Origin: an uncultured Rhodospirillales bacterium | GTDB lineage: Bacteria; Pseudomonadota; Alphaproteobacteria; Acetobacterales; Acetobacteraceae | Length of the DNA: 28,177 nucleotides | Direction: 5' to 3' | Assembly: GCA_903844785.1 (NCBI GenBank) | Contig: CAIMVB010000476.1 | Span: 1 to 28,177 of the forward strand | Part shown: positions 16,771 through 24,663 of the stretch, piece after piece | Layout of the letters: every line of letters begins with the position of its first letter | Numbering within the stretch: position 1 is the stretch's first letter | The notes under the pieces: model-generated | What the model was told of the DNA's origin: nothing | The model's input: only the letters and a program-made list of their open reading frames with translations | Databases searched by the model: none | Program-made: the position numbers and the translations under genes

Positions 16771-17747
16771 TAGCGGAGCAAGCCAAGCGCCTGCAGCGCT
16801 TCCCGCCCACTTTCGTGAAACGCCTGAAGCTGCGCGCCCCATTCGGCGCGGCCCACGACGCTATCTGGCGACTGGCCGGTATTTTCCAGATAAGTCTTGA
16901 AAATCGGGCCGGACATGGCGCGGACCAGCCCTTGTTCCAGCCGCGCCACGCGATCTTCCGGCGTGCCCTTCAGCACACAAAAACCGCGCACAGTCGAAGC
17001 CACGCAATCAATCCCGCTTTCCTTCGCGGTCGGCAAATCAGGGAATCCAGGTAGGCGCTTTTCCGAAAGCGCCAGCAGCGGGCGCAATTCGCCCGAACGC
17101 AATTGGCTTTCCGCTTCAGCCGGGTTGACCAGGGCAGAATCCGTATTCCCACCAACCAGATTGATCACAATCTCCCCACCGCCCCGGAAGGGCACCAGGG
17201 TTGGCTGTTGCAGCCCCGCCGCGCGGCCAAAGGAAAAAATCGCGATATGGTCCACGCCGCCCACATGAGTACCGCCAAAGCGCAAGGAACGCTGCTTGCC
17301 CGCCGCAACCAAATCAGCCGCGGTGCGGAAGGGGCTATCTCGGCGCACCAGCACCAGTTGCGGGTCATCGGTGGCCCTTACAAGCGGCACCAGATCAGCA
17401 AATTGGGGCACATTGCGGTTGCGGATTTGCGTCAGCAAATGGGTTTGCGTGACAAGAATAATGGTATGACCGTCCGCTGGCTTGGAAGCCAAATATTGCA
17501 GTGCTTGCGCCCCGCTACCGGCAGTGCGGTTCACCACGACCAATTCTTGTTTGAACTCACCCGCAGCCTGCACCATCATCATACGCGCGGTGATATCCGT
17601 GCCCCCACCAACGCCGGCATGGGTTACCACTTCAATCATGCGTTCGGGAAAGGCCGCTTGGGCACGGGTAAGGCGTGGTGCTGCCAATAATGCGCCCGCG
17701 CCAAGACCAAGGCGGGCCAGGGAACGGCGACTTGTGATGAAAGACAT
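16770..17747 (-). CDS. tctC: Bug-family substrate-binding protein TctC of the tctCBA operon
   Basis: A 325-residue periplasmic receptor. The signal region MSFITSRRSLARLGLGAGAL contains a twin arginine and ends near LTRAQA, around residue 30. Bug features are VVTHAGVGGGTDITARMM, VNRTAGSGAQAL and DGHTIILVTQTHLL, although the usual PFPPGG loop is replaced by THAGVGGG. The strong ribosome-binding site GGAGGAGG lies just before the ATG at 17747, which decides this start over an upstream in-frame codon near 17879. First gene of tctCBA; the receptor is matched with its own permeases. It is quite different from the orphan Bug protein at 5435. Ligand unknown. Confidence 0.93.
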   Translation of the reverse strand: MSFITSRRSLARLGLGAGALLAAPRLTRAQAAFPERMIEVVTHAGVGGGTDITARMMMVQAAGEFKQELVVVNRTAGSGAQALQYLASKPADGHTIILVTQTHLLTQIRNRNVPQFADLVPLVRATDDPQLVLVRRDSPFRTAADLVAAGKQRSLRFGGTHVGGVDHIAIFSFGRAAGLQQPTLVPFRGGGEIVINLVGGNTDSALVNPAEAESQLRSGELRPLLALSEKRLPGFPDLPTAKESGIDCVASTVRGFCVLKGTPEDRVARLEQGLVRAMSGPIFKTYLENTGQSPDSVVGRAEWGAQLQAFHESGREALQALGLLR

Positions 17748-17895
17748 GAAACCTCCTCCGGCTTGGGACGGGCATTCTCTAGGCCCGTTATCTGGTATCT
17801 TTTGTAGCCAAAGCGCCTGCAAGGTGGAAGCCATTCCCCTTGCCGAGCGTCGCGCCGCAGCACAGACTTGCCCCATCAAGCAAAAGGCTCAAACC
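17748..17895. promoter_or_regulatory. Divergent intergenic region between tctC and the peptide-type binding protein
   Basis: These 148 bases must hold the 5' signals for both divergent genes. An inverted repeat, ACGGGC at 17768-17773 and GCCCGT at 17783-17788, brackets an AT-richer centre and could be an operator or a leader hairpin of tctC. I could not pick a convincing -35/-10 pair on either strand. Confidence 0.3.
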
Positions 17896-19479
17896 ATGAT
17901 CGAACGCCGCTCATTCCTCGCCGCTTCGGGGGCTATCCTTGCCGCACCAGGCCTTGCCACGGGCCAAACCGCCGCACGCACGCTGCGCTTCATTCCACAA
18001 AGCAATCTCTCCAGCATGGACCCGGTCTGGAGCACCGCGGTGATCGTCCGCAATCACGGGCTCATGGTTTATGATACGCTTTTTGGCCTGGGGGCGGATT
18101 TCCGCGCCAAGCATCAAATGCTGGCCGGGCATGAGATTTCCGCAGATGGCCTGACCTGGACCATGACACTGCGCCCGGGGCTGCGCTTCCATGATAATGA
18201 ACCGGTGCGCGCGCGTGATTGCATTGCTTCCATCATGCGCTGGTCAAAGCGCGATGTGCTGGGCCAGCGGCTTGGCGTGTTGCTGAATGAAATGCGTGCG
18301 CTGGATGACAACCGCTTTGAAATTCGCCTGAAGCAGCCCTGGGCGGGCTTGGCTTGGGCGCTTGGCAAGCCATCCGCCAGCATCTGCGCCATTATGCCCG
18401 AACGCATCGCGGAAACCGATGCCTTCCAGCAGATCAGGGATTTTACCGGCAGCGGCCCCTTCCGTTTCCGGCAGGATTTGTTCCGTTCTGGCGATATCGC
18501 CGTCTATGACCGGTTTGAAGGCTATCAGACGCGCCAGGAAGCATCAGACTTCATGGCGGGCGGCAAGCCTGTGCATTTTGATCGCGTCGAATGGCGCATC
18601 ATGCCTGATCCTTCCACCGCATCAGCCGCGTTGCAAAACAACGAAGCGGATTGGTGGGAACAGCCGCATGCGGATTTGCTGCCGCTGCTGCGCCGGCATC
18701 GCGAAATTGTGGTGGACCGCATCAATAGCGCCGGCAATCTTGGCGTGCTGCGCTTCAATTTCCTGCATCCGCCTTTCGACAATGTCGCGGTACGCCGCGC
18801 GCTTTTGCCCGCGATTGACCAGCGCGTTTTCATGGATGCGGCGATCGGCACCGATCAAACGCTGTCCCACGTGCCAGCGGGTGTTTTCACGCCCGGCACC
18901 CCGCTTGCCAATGATGCCGGGCTTGAAGTGCTGACCGGGCCACGCAGCCTGGATGCGGCGCGCGCTGCCCTTGCGGCTTCCGGCTACAAGAATGAACGCG
19001 TGGTGATGATGTCGGCCACTGATTTGCCGGTGTTGCAGAACCTGGCCGTGGTGGCATCCGATGTGATGAAGCGCATCGGCTTCAATGTGGATTTCATTTC
19101 CATGGATTGGGGCACGCAAATCCAGCGCCGCACCAATCGCGGCCCGGTGGAACAAGGCGGCTGGAGCGCCTTTTGCACCACCTGGGAAGGCTTGGATGTT
19201 TCCGTGCCCGGCAGCCACATGCCCATCCGCGGCAATGGCGCCAATGCCTGGTCGGGCTGGCCCACCATGCCGAAATTGGAAGAATTGCGTGATGCCTGGT
19301 TCGCCGCGCCTGACCTGCCGACGGAAAAGCGCATTGCGGAAGAAATCCAGCGCCATGCTTGGCAGGAAGTGCCCTTCATTCCGCTTGGTTTGGTGCTGCC
19401 GCCGCAAGCCTATCGGCGCAGCATCAAGGATGTGGTGAAGGGGGGGCCGGCGCTGTTCTGGGGGGTGAAGCGGGCATGA
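17896..19479 (+). CDS. ABC transporter substrate-binding protein, family 5 (DppA/OppA-like), orphan
   Basis: A 527-residue periplasmic binding protein of the SBP_bac_5 family, the usual size for dipeptide/oligopeptide/nickel receptors. The signal MIERRSFLAASGAILAAPGL has a twin-arginine RRSFL motif and ends near residue 23. The mature part has DPVWSTAVIVRNHGLMVYDTL, shortened here to VYDTLFGL, then SADGLTWTMTLRPGLRFHDNEP around residues 77-97 (core LTWTMTLRPGLRFHD), and FTGSGPFRF near 181-189. It binds a peptide-like or other ligand for an ABC importer, but no permease or ATPase gene is in the window. The ATG at 17896 begins the signal peptide and is preferred to longer in-frame starts inside tctC. 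Its stop overlaps the next gene by ATGA. Confidence 0.9.
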   Translation: MIERRSFLAASGAILAAPGLATGQTAARTLRFIPQSNLSSMDPVWSTAVIVRNHGLMVYDTLFGLGADFRAKHQMLAGHEISADGLTWTMTLRPGLRFHDNEPVRARDCIASIMRWSKRDVLGQRLGVLLNEMRALDDNRFEIRLKQPWAGLAWALGKPSASICAIMPERIAETDAFQQIRDFTGSGPFRFRQDLFRSGDIAVYDRFEGYQTRQEASDFMAGGKPVHFDRVEWRIMPDPSTASAALQNNEADWWEQPHADLLPLLRRHREIVVDRINSAGNLGVLRFNFLHPPFDNVAVRRALLPAIDQRVFMDAAIGTDQTLSHVPAGVFTPGTPLANDAGLEVLTGPRSLDAARAALAASGYKNERVVMMSATDLPVLQNLAVVASDVMKRIGFNVDFISMDWGTQIQRRTNRGPVEQGGWSAFCTTWEGLDVSVPGSHMPIRGNGANAWSGWPTMPKLEELRDAWFAAPDLPTEKRIAEEIQRHAWQEVPFIPLGLVLPPQAYRRSIKDVVKGGPALFWGVKRA

Positions 19480-20069
19480 AAAAACTTGTCCTACCCGCAA
19501 TGATGCTGGCGGTGCTGATGGCGCCCATGGCTTCCCTAGGGGCAGAACACCCGGCAAAAGAAAACGCGAAACTGGCTGCAACCGCATCAGTTGAAGGTTT
19601 GGCGCCAAAAAATACGATCAGCGAACCTTCCATGACCTACGCCTGCGCAGCCGGCCAAGCTGGTGGGGTGGCGCTCTCGCTCCTGCTCGGTTCAAGCAAG
19701 GCCTGGGATGCGCTGGCGGATGCCGTGATGGGAAACCCACCGAATGCACAGCAGCAAGCCTTCTGTGCGTTTGGTCAAGCCTTGGCGCCTCATGCACTGG
19801 CCGCGGCAGAAAGCGTCGCGCAGATGAGTGCTGCCGCTTATCAGGATCACATGACCAGCGCACAGCGCCAAGCAGATAAGGCCAAGATCATTATGGCCAG
19901 CAGAGGGGCGCAGATGCAGCAGGCTTGGTCCGGGCTTGTGGATCTGACGGCGGAAAAAAGCGCCAAGGCCGGCGGCGAAGCGGCGCGGTTTTGCCAGGGC
20001 TCCGCAACCTGCAGTTGGCTGAGCGATAAGGCGGCAATGTCCTGGGGGTGGATTACACCCAGGCGCTAA
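19476..20069 (+). CDS. Small secreted protein of unknown function
   Basis: A 197-residue protein I do not recognise. MKKLVLPAMMLAVLMAPMA is a clear Sec signal, with likely cleavage after SLGA at residue 23. The mature part is Ala-rich and helical in character. It contains four cysteines (Cys57, Cys97, Cys173, Cys179), enough for two disulfides in the periplasm. Alanine- and glutamine-rich stretches around 104-151 look like long helices. The start overlaps the stop of the binding-protein gene (ATGA), so the two are probably co-translated and may work together. There is no lipobox and no C-terminal anchor. Codon use looks like its neighbours. No function is proposed. Confidence 0.75.
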   Translation: MKKLVLPAMMLAVLMAPMASLGAEHPAKENAKLAATASVEGLAPKNTISEPSMTYACAAGQAGGVALSLLLGSSKAWDALADAVMGNPPNAQQQAFCAFGQALAPHALAAAESVAQMSAAAYQDHMTSAQRQADKAKIIMASRGAQMQQAWSGLVDLTAEKSAKAGGEAARFCQGSATCSWLSDKAAMSWGWITPRR

Positions 20070-20139
20070 GCCCAAGCGTCAGCGACGATCAATCGCCGCG
20101 ACAAAAGGCTTTGGAAAACCGCTTCTAGTTTTTGCGAAA

Positions 20140-20216
20140 TGGTCGGAGCGGCGGGATTCGAACCCACGACCCCCAGTCCCCCAGACTGATGCGCTACCAG
20201 GCTGCGCTACGCTCCG
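20140..20216 (-). tRNA. tRNA-Pro, anticodon GGG
   Basis: The minus strand folds into a complete 77-base tRNA with CCA encoded. The acceptor stem is CGGAGCG/CGCTCCG, the D-stem GCGC/GCGC, the anticodon stem TCAGT/ACTGG with loop CTGGGGG, and the T-arm GTGGG-TTCGAAT-CCCGC. The anticodon GGG (20182-20180) reads proline codons CCC and CCU. It lies 83 bases downstream of the MerR gene on the same strand. Confidence 0.97.
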
Positions 20217-20299
20217 ACTGAAAGCCCATCTAGCACCGCATGATGAAGCTTGCCACCCCTTATGGGTGATTTGGTTGTTAGTAACGGGACAATGCGCGT

Positions 20300-20719
20300 T
20301 TAGGCCGCCAGGCGATGTAGCGCGCGCGCGATATCTTCAAGTTCGGTGAGCGCCGCCTTCAGAGCCAAGGCTTCTGAAGCCTCGGTGGCGGGTGGCGGAT
20401 CGCCCAGGGGCAATTCCAGCGCAACGGGCCCCGGCCCTTCATCGGTGCCGTCGCGCAGCAGGCGCTGCACGCCCTTGATGGTGTAGCCCTGATTATAGAG
20501 CAAATCGCCCACGCGCTTCAGCAGCGCGATATCTTCGGGGCGGTAATAGCGCCGCCCACCGCCGCGCTTCAGCGGCTTCAATTGCGGGAATTTGCTTTCC
20601 CAAAAACGCAAAACATGCTGCGGAATATTCAAATCATCGGCGACTTCACTGATGGTGCGAAAGGCTGTTGGCGCCTTGCGCGGGCGCCCCTTCTCATCCG
20701 CATCATCAGCATCGCTCAT
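20300..20719 (-). CDS. MerR-family transcriptional regulator next to ihfA
   Basis: A 139-residue DNA-binding protein. Residues about 20-88 form a MerR winged helix-turn-helix: [55 protein letters not shown] and [10 protein letters not shown]. The rest is short and Pro/Ala/Leu-rich, with no cysteine metal-binding motif and no known effector domain. It is therefore not a typical metal or drug sensor. MerR proteins of this kind directly after ihfA are common in alphaproteobacteria, but their targets are poorly known. The start overlaps the ihfA stop (ATGA), so it is coexpressed with IHF. Confidence 0.92.
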   Translation of the reverse strand: MSDADDADEKGRPRKAPTAFRTISEVADDLNIPQHVLRFWESKFPQLKPLKRGGGRRYYRPEDIALLKRVGDLLYNQGYTIKGVQRLLRDGTDEGPGPVALELPLGDPPPATEASEALALKAALTELEDIARALHRLAA

Positions 20720-21024
20720 GCTTCGTCTTCCACTTCTTCATGATTGATCCGCGCCTTCAATACTTGCGAAGGGCGAAAGGAAAGCACCTTGCGCGGCAGG
20801 ATCGGCACTTCAACGCCGGTCTTGGGGTTGCGGCCAATGCGTTGGCCCTTCTGGCGCACCAGGAAAGTGCCAAAGGACGAAATCTTCACCGATTCACCCG
20901 CTTCCAGCACGGCGGAAATACGTTCCAGCACATTCTCAAGTAGATCGGCACTTTCATTCCGTGAAAGCCCAACCTGCGCGTAAATCGCCTCGGCCAGATT
21001 GGCCCGGGTGATGGTTTCCATCAT
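20716..21024 (-). CDS. ihfA: Integration host factor subunit alpha
   Basis: The 102-residue protein is a DNABII-family DNA-bending protein. [20 protein letters not shown] at the start, [20 protein letters not shown] near 47-66, the intercalating Pro67 in RNPKTG, and the C-terminal [14 protein letters not shown] identify IHF alpha rather than HU. It dimerises with IHF beta, encoded elsewhere, to bend DNA at promoters, origins and recombination sites. The start is one of two adjacent ATGs, at 21024 or 21021; GGGATTGAA precedes the first. A start at 21069 would add 15 residues foreign to the family. The stop overlaps the MerR start. Confidence 0.95.
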   Translation of the reverse strand: MMETITRANLAEAIYAQVGLSRNESADLLENVLERISAVLEAGESVKISSFGTFLVRQKGQRIGRNPKTGVEVPILPRKVLSFRPSQVLKARINHEEVEDEA

Positions 21025-21101
21025 TTCAATCCCAGTTTGTCCCTGTGGCAGAAAGCAAACCTTCTTCACGCGGCGCCGTCAACCGGGACCTGCGTGAAAA
21101 A

Positions 21102-22082
21102 TCAGAAACGTGCAATGGCCGACCCCCAGGTCAGCCCCCCGCCAATCGCTTCCATCACCACCAGATCACCATTCTTGATCCGGCCATCGCCGCGCGCCTC
21201 AGCCAGCGCAAGCGGGATGGAGGCGGCCGAGGTATTGGCGTGGCGATCTACCGATACCACCACACGCTCGGGTTGCAGGTTCAACTTCTTGCCCATGGCT
21301 TCAATGATGCGCTGATTGGCTTGGTGCGGCACCAGCCAATCAATATCGGCATGGGTCAGCCCATTGGCGGCCAGCGCCTGATCAACCACGGCAGCCAATT
21401 TGGAGACAGCATGGCGGAACACTTCCTTGCCCGCCATGCGGAGCAACCCGGTGCCGCCAGTGGAACCAGCGCCGCCTTCCACAAACAGGATATCGCCATG
21501 CCGGCCATCGGCATGCAGATGCGTGGAAAGCAGGCCGCGATCTTGATTGGTGCCGGCACCCTCACCCGCGCTTAACAGCACTGCGCCGGCGCCATCGCCA
21601 AACAGCACGCAGGTGCCGCGATCAGTCCAATCCACGATGCGCGTATAAACCTCAGCGCCAATCACCAGCACATTGCGGGCATGGCCCGCGCGCATCATGG
21701 CTTCCGCGATGGAAAGCCCATAGATGAAGCCGGTGCAGGCGGCGGTGATGTCAAAGGCAAAGCCAGGGCCAGCGCCAATCTTGGCCTGAACGCGCGCTGC
21801 GGTCGCCGGAAAACCGGAATCAGGCGTGGTCGTGGCAACGATAATGCCATCCACCGCCTCGGCCGAAATCCCCGCATCGGCGAGTGCCGCCTTGGCAGCG
21901 GCGGCGGCCAAGTCTGAAGCCGATTCATCCGGTGCCGCGACATGGCGATATTTGATCCCCGTGCGTTCCTGAATCCACGCATCGGATGTTTCAAGCCCGT
22001 ATCGCGCCGCCAATTCATCATTGGAAAGCCGCAAGGGGGGAAGGTAGCCGCCGCAGCCGGCGATCAAGGCACGCATGACCAT
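21102..22082 (-). CDS. fabH: Beta-ketoacyl-ACP synthase III
   Basis: The 326-residue enzyme condenses acetyl-CoA with malonyl-ACP to start type II fatty-acid synthesis in the cytoplasm. The catalytic triad is visible: Cys116 in DITAACTGF, His253 in LVPHQANQRI and Asn283 in RHANTSAAS. Other family text includes RTGIKYRHVA, FGDGAGAVLL and the terminal GGGLTWGSAIARF. The start is ATG at 22082 or 22076. It follows plsX by 14 bases on the same strand, the common plsX-fabH arrangement, so phospholipid and fatty-acid initiation are coexpressed. Residue numbers assume the first ATG. Confidence 0.97.
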   Translation of the reverse strand: MVMRALIAGCGGYLPPLRLSNDELAARYGLETSDAWIQERTGIKYRHVAAPDESASDLAAAAAKAALADAGISAEAVDGIIVATTTPDSGFPATAARVQAKIGAGPGFAFDITAACTGFIYGLSIAEAMMRAGHARNVLVIGAEVYTRIVDWTDRGTCVLFGDGAGAVLLSAGEGAGTNQDRGLLSTHLHADGRHGDILFVEGGAGSTGGTGLLRMAGKEVFRHAVSKLAAVVDQALAANGLTHADIDWLVPHQANQRIIEAMGKKLNLQPERVVVSVDRHANTSAASIPLALAEARGDGRIKNGDLVVMEAIGGGLTWGSAIARF

Positions 22083-22096
22083 GGTGCTAAGCTACA

Positions 22097-23146
22097 TCAG
22101 TTTGGCGAAGGCGCCAGCCTATTGCGGCCCGCAAGCCGTTCAAATCCATCCTTGATGCGATCATTATAGCCATGCGTCACCATATCCATGGCGACATCCA
22201 CGGCATGGGCGAAGCCAAGCGCATCTGTCCCGCCATGGGATTTCACCACAACACCATTCAGCCCAAGCAGGATGGCGCCATTATAGCGCCGCGGGTCCAT
22301 CCATTCGCGCAGCCGGTCCAAAGCAGGGCGCGCGAGCAAATAGCCAAGCCGTGCGGGAATGCTGCTGGTAAAGACCTGGCGCAGCAAATCGCGCATCAGC
22401 TTCAGCGCGCCTTCGCCGGTTTTCAGGGCGACATTACCGGTAAAGCCATCAGTCACCACCACATCAACCGTGCCCGCTGTGATGTCGTGGCCTTCAATGA
22501 AGCCGCGAAACTGGGCACCGATATGCGAATCGCGCAGAATTTCAGCCGCCGCGCGCACGCGGTCATCGCCCTTCAATTCCTCACTGCCCACATTAAGCAA
22601 GCCAATGCTGGGCATGGTCAGCCCCAGCGCCACGCGGGCAAAGGCATCGCCCATAATGGCGAATTCTACCAGATTGCGCGCATCGCATTGCACATTGGCG
22701 CCAAGATCAAGCAGCACCACATCGCCACGCGCCGAAGGGCCAATCGCCGCCAGCGCCGGGCGATCAATCTCTGGCATGGTTTTGATGACGATTTTGGCAA
22801 GCGCCATCAACGCCCCGGTATTACCAGCGGAAACCACACCCGCTGCTTCCCCCGACGCCACCGCATCAATGGCCAAGCGCATGGAAGAACCGCGCATACG
22901 AAGGGCCACCGTTGGTTTCAAATCGCCGGAAATGACTTCGGGCGCATGGCGCAGGCTGCAGACCTTGGCAGCACGCTTGCGCCGCGCCAGGGCGGCGCCA
23001 ACCCGCGCTTCGTCGCCCACCAATAGGAAACGCGCGCCCGGATGGCGCTCGGCAGCCAATTCCAGGCCATCAAGCACAGCTTCCGGCGCCGCATCCCCAC
23101 CCATGGCATCTATCGCCAGGGAGAAAGCGAGCCCTACATCAGCCAC
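22097..23146 (-). CDS. plsX: Phosphate acyltransferase PlsX
   Basis: A 349-residue peripheral membrane enzyme that converts acyl-ACP and phosphate to acyl-phosphate, the donor used by PlsY in phosphatidic acid synthesis. Family segments are LAIDAMGGDAAPEAVLDG at the N-terminus, VSAGNTGALMALA near residue 106, DLGANVQCDARNLVEFA near 150, NVGSEELKGD, VVTDGFTGNVALKTGEG and LLGLNGVVVKSHGGTD. The start is the GTG at 23146, giving the usual N-terminus just before AIDAMGGD. It follows rpmF by 33 bases and precedes fabH by 14. Confidence 0.97.
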   Translation of the reverse strand: MADVGLAFSLAIDAMGGDAAPEAVLDGLELAAERHPGARFLLVGDEARVGAALARRKRAAKVCSLRHAPEVISGDLKPTVALRMRGSSMRLAIDAVASGEAAGVVSAGNTGALMALAKIVIKTMPEIDRPALAAIGPSARGDVVLLDLGANVQCDARNLVEFAIMGDAFARVALGLTMPSIGLLNVGSEELKGDDRVRAAAEILRDSHIGAQFRGFIEGHDITAGTVDVVVTDGFTGNVALKTGEGALKLMRDLLRQVFTSSIPARLGYLLARPALDRLREWMDPRRYNGAILLGLNGVVVKSHGGTDALGFAHAVDVAMDMVTHGYNDRIKDGFERLAGRNRLAPSPN

Positions 23147-23179
23147 TTTGGGAGCCTCGGCGCCCTGCGTTCAGCGCAA

Positions 23180-23380
23180 TCAGAGCCGAACGGCCGGCTT
23201 CAGGCGATCGGCCGCCACCACTTCACGGCCATCATAATAGCCGCAATGCGAGCAGACATGGTGCGGGCGCTTCAATTCGCCGCAATTGGCGCATTCATGA
23301 TGCGCGGAACTGCTAAGCGCCTCATGGCTGCGGCGCATGCCGCGGCGGGAAGGCGAGGTCTTCTTCTTCGGAACGGCCAT
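23180..23380 (-). CDS. rpmF: 50S ribosomal protein L32
   Basis: A 66-residue ribosomal protein with the standard [19 protein letters not shown] start and a zinc-ribbon of Cys30, Cys33, Cys43 and Cys46 (CANC ... CSHC). It therefore belongs to the zinc-binding form of L32. It is a large-subunit component. It sits between the DUF177 gene and plsX in the conserved DUF177-rpmF-plsX-fabH order. The 98-base gap before it is the largest within this minus-strand block between rpmF and its upstream neighbour, so a separate promoter there is possible, although I cannot place one with confidence. Confidence 0.98.
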   Translation of the reverse strand: MAVPKKKTSPSRRGMRRSHEALSSSAHHECANCGELKRPHHVCSHCGYYDGREVVAADRLKPAVRL

Positions 23381-23478
23381 GGCGCCGGGTCTCTTTCACT
23401 CAAACAAAACTAAGGAATTGCACAAGGGCAGCGCGCATAGCATCGAAGGCGCGGGGGCGCAAGCACGGGAGTTAAGCC

Positions 23479-23988
23479 TCAGCCCTTGGGCGGGCGCAAG
23501 GCAGCGAGCTTGGCGAAGGGGTTGCGCGGCGCGGCTTTGGCCTCATCATCCTCTGCATCGGGCAATTGGGCCCCGGGCGCGCGGGGATAGGGGTTGAGCG
23601 AGAGCGATAATTCTTCGGCCAAGGCTTCCCCCAGATCGAAATGACCCGTGGCATCGGCCTGGATTTCATCCGGCCCATCCGGGTCTTCCGAAAGCGCGGC
23701 ATCGGCGGGCAGCACCACCAAGCTGAAGGGCTTTTCCAGCGATTCCCTGACGGGCTCCAGGCTGATGACGCAAAGCTGCACGGGTTCCGCCTTGAAGCGC
23801 CCGGTAATCATCAGCCCCCCACCCGGATAGGGTTTGCGGGTGAAGCGCGCGCTGAAATGGGCAAGGGCTTCAATGCCGAAGCGCTCAGCTAGCGCCGCGC
23901 ATTCGGCGGGGCTTGCTTCCAACTCATCGGTGACACCGCTCCGGGGCGGTTCACTGAGGATTTGGTCGCGGGAGAATTCAGGCAGCAT
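23479..23988 (-). CDS. YceD/DUF177 family protein
   Basis: A 169-residue soluble protein of the DUF177 (YceD) family, nearly always encoded upstream of rpmF; plant and bacterial members have been linked to 23S rRNA metabolism and ribosome assembly. Family features are CVISLEPVRESLEKPFSL (residues about 95-112), FDLGEALAEELSLSLNPYPR with its acidic-rich run, and a C-terminal NPFAKLAALRPPKG. The ATG at 23988 gives the common short N-terminus; a start at 24042 would lie deep in the upstream gene. It overlaps the CBP3-like gene by 11 bases. Confidence 0.9.
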   Translation of the reverse strand: MLPEFSRDQILSEPPRSGVTDELEASPAECAALAERFGIEALAHFSARFTRKPYPGGGLMITGRFKAEPVQLCVISLEPVRESLEKPFSLVVLPADAALSEDPDGPDEIQADATGHFDLGEALAEELSLSLNPYPRAPGAQLPDAEDDEAKAAPRNPFAKLAALRPPKG

Positions 23989-24532
23989 CACCAAAGCCTT
24001 CCGCCGCCAGAAAATCGACCTTCCCGGCCAAAAGCTGCGCAAAGCCTTGGGATTGCAAGTTTTCCGCCTGGGCGAAGCTGATGCGCGCTAGGCGTTCCGC
24101 GGCTTCTGTTGCTGCCTCGGCACGCCAGACATTGCGCGCCAGGGAGGTGGCCATGGCAGCGTGATCCCCGGCATCCAAAGCGGCTTCATAGACAATGGCG
24201 CGGCCGTGAAAGGCCTCCCACAAGCCCCGCACCCGCTTGCCGACGACCAGATCGCTCACGCCCATTTCGCGCAGATTGACGTCCATATCGGAAAACATGG
24301 CGTCAAAAACAGCCTGGGCCAAAGCGGGGCCGCGCTTATCGGCATCGCGCCTGAGGCGGCGGACCAGAAGAGCGGCATGCAGATGGATCAAATCAAGCCG
24401 GCCTTCCACCGAATCGCGCACCGCAAGGTCGGCATAAAAATAGGGGGACCGCGCCGCAGCCACGGCAGCGCCGTAAAGCGTAAAGCCGGCCCTTTCATGC
24501 GGTGATCGGCGAAAGACGCTAAGCAAACCCAT
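23978..24532 (-). CDS. Ubiquinol-cytochrome c chaperone (CBP3-like) family protein
   Basis: A 184-residue protein of the ubiquinol-cytochrome c chaperone (CBP3) family, related to the mitochondrial factor that assembles the cytochrome bc1 complex. Recognisable text includes LYGAAVAAARSPYFYADLAV near residues 17-36, RDSVEGRLDLIHLHAALLV, FDAMFSDMDVNLREMGVSDL and FHGRAIVYEAAL. Bacterial members are commonly found beside DUF177 in alphaproteobacteria; their role in bc1 biogenesis is inferred. The start is ambiguous: ATG at 24532 (MGLLSVFRR) fits relatives best, with 24541 just upstream. It diverges from the BamE lipoprotein gene. Confidence 0.88.
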   Translation of the reverse strand: MGLLSVFRRSPHERAGFTLYGAAVAAARSPYFYADLAVRDSVEGRLDLIHLHAALLVRRLRRDADKRGPALAQAVFDAMFSDMDVNLREMGVSDLVVGKRVRGLWEAFHGRAIVYEAALDAGDHAAMATSLARNVWRAEAATEAAERLARISFAQAENLQSQGFAQLLAGKVDFLAAEGFGDAA

Positions 24533-24562
24533 TGATCCCATTCCCAAGCCAGAAGGCAGCGG

Positions 24563-24592
24563 TTGACCCCAGAGGCCGGGGGTGTCTATCGA
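24563..24592 (+). promoter_or_regulatory. Candidate promoter for the BamE-like gene
   Basis: TTGACC at 24563-24568 matches five of six -35 consensus bases. With an 18-base spacer, TATCGA at 24587-24592 is a weak -10. It lies about 70 bases before the ATG at 24664 in the divergent region upstream of the CBP3-like operon. A second TTGACC on the minus strand at 24628-24623 has no good -10 partner. Confidence 0.3.
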
Positions 24593-24663
24593 TGAGCGGG
24601 ACATGGGTCCGGAGCAGCGAATGGTCAATCTTGAACAGGGCAGCTTGGACTGGGAAGTAGGGC

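Noticed and set aside
17482..17895. In-frame N-terminal extension of the peptide-type binding protein
   Set aside because: It would overlap tctC antisense and bury the twin-arginine signal peptide that starts at 17896.
20217..20299. CACCC-CTTAT-GGGTG as a terminator after the MerR gene, and a tRNA promoter in the same gap
   Set aside because: The stem is only five base pairs without a U-tract on the minus strand, and the best -35/-10 match upstream of the tRNA is poor.
22172..23237. Two long plus-strand open frames (22172-23026 and 22359-23237) over plsX
   Set aside because: Both are antisense to an unmistakable plsX and lack any domain or coding character.
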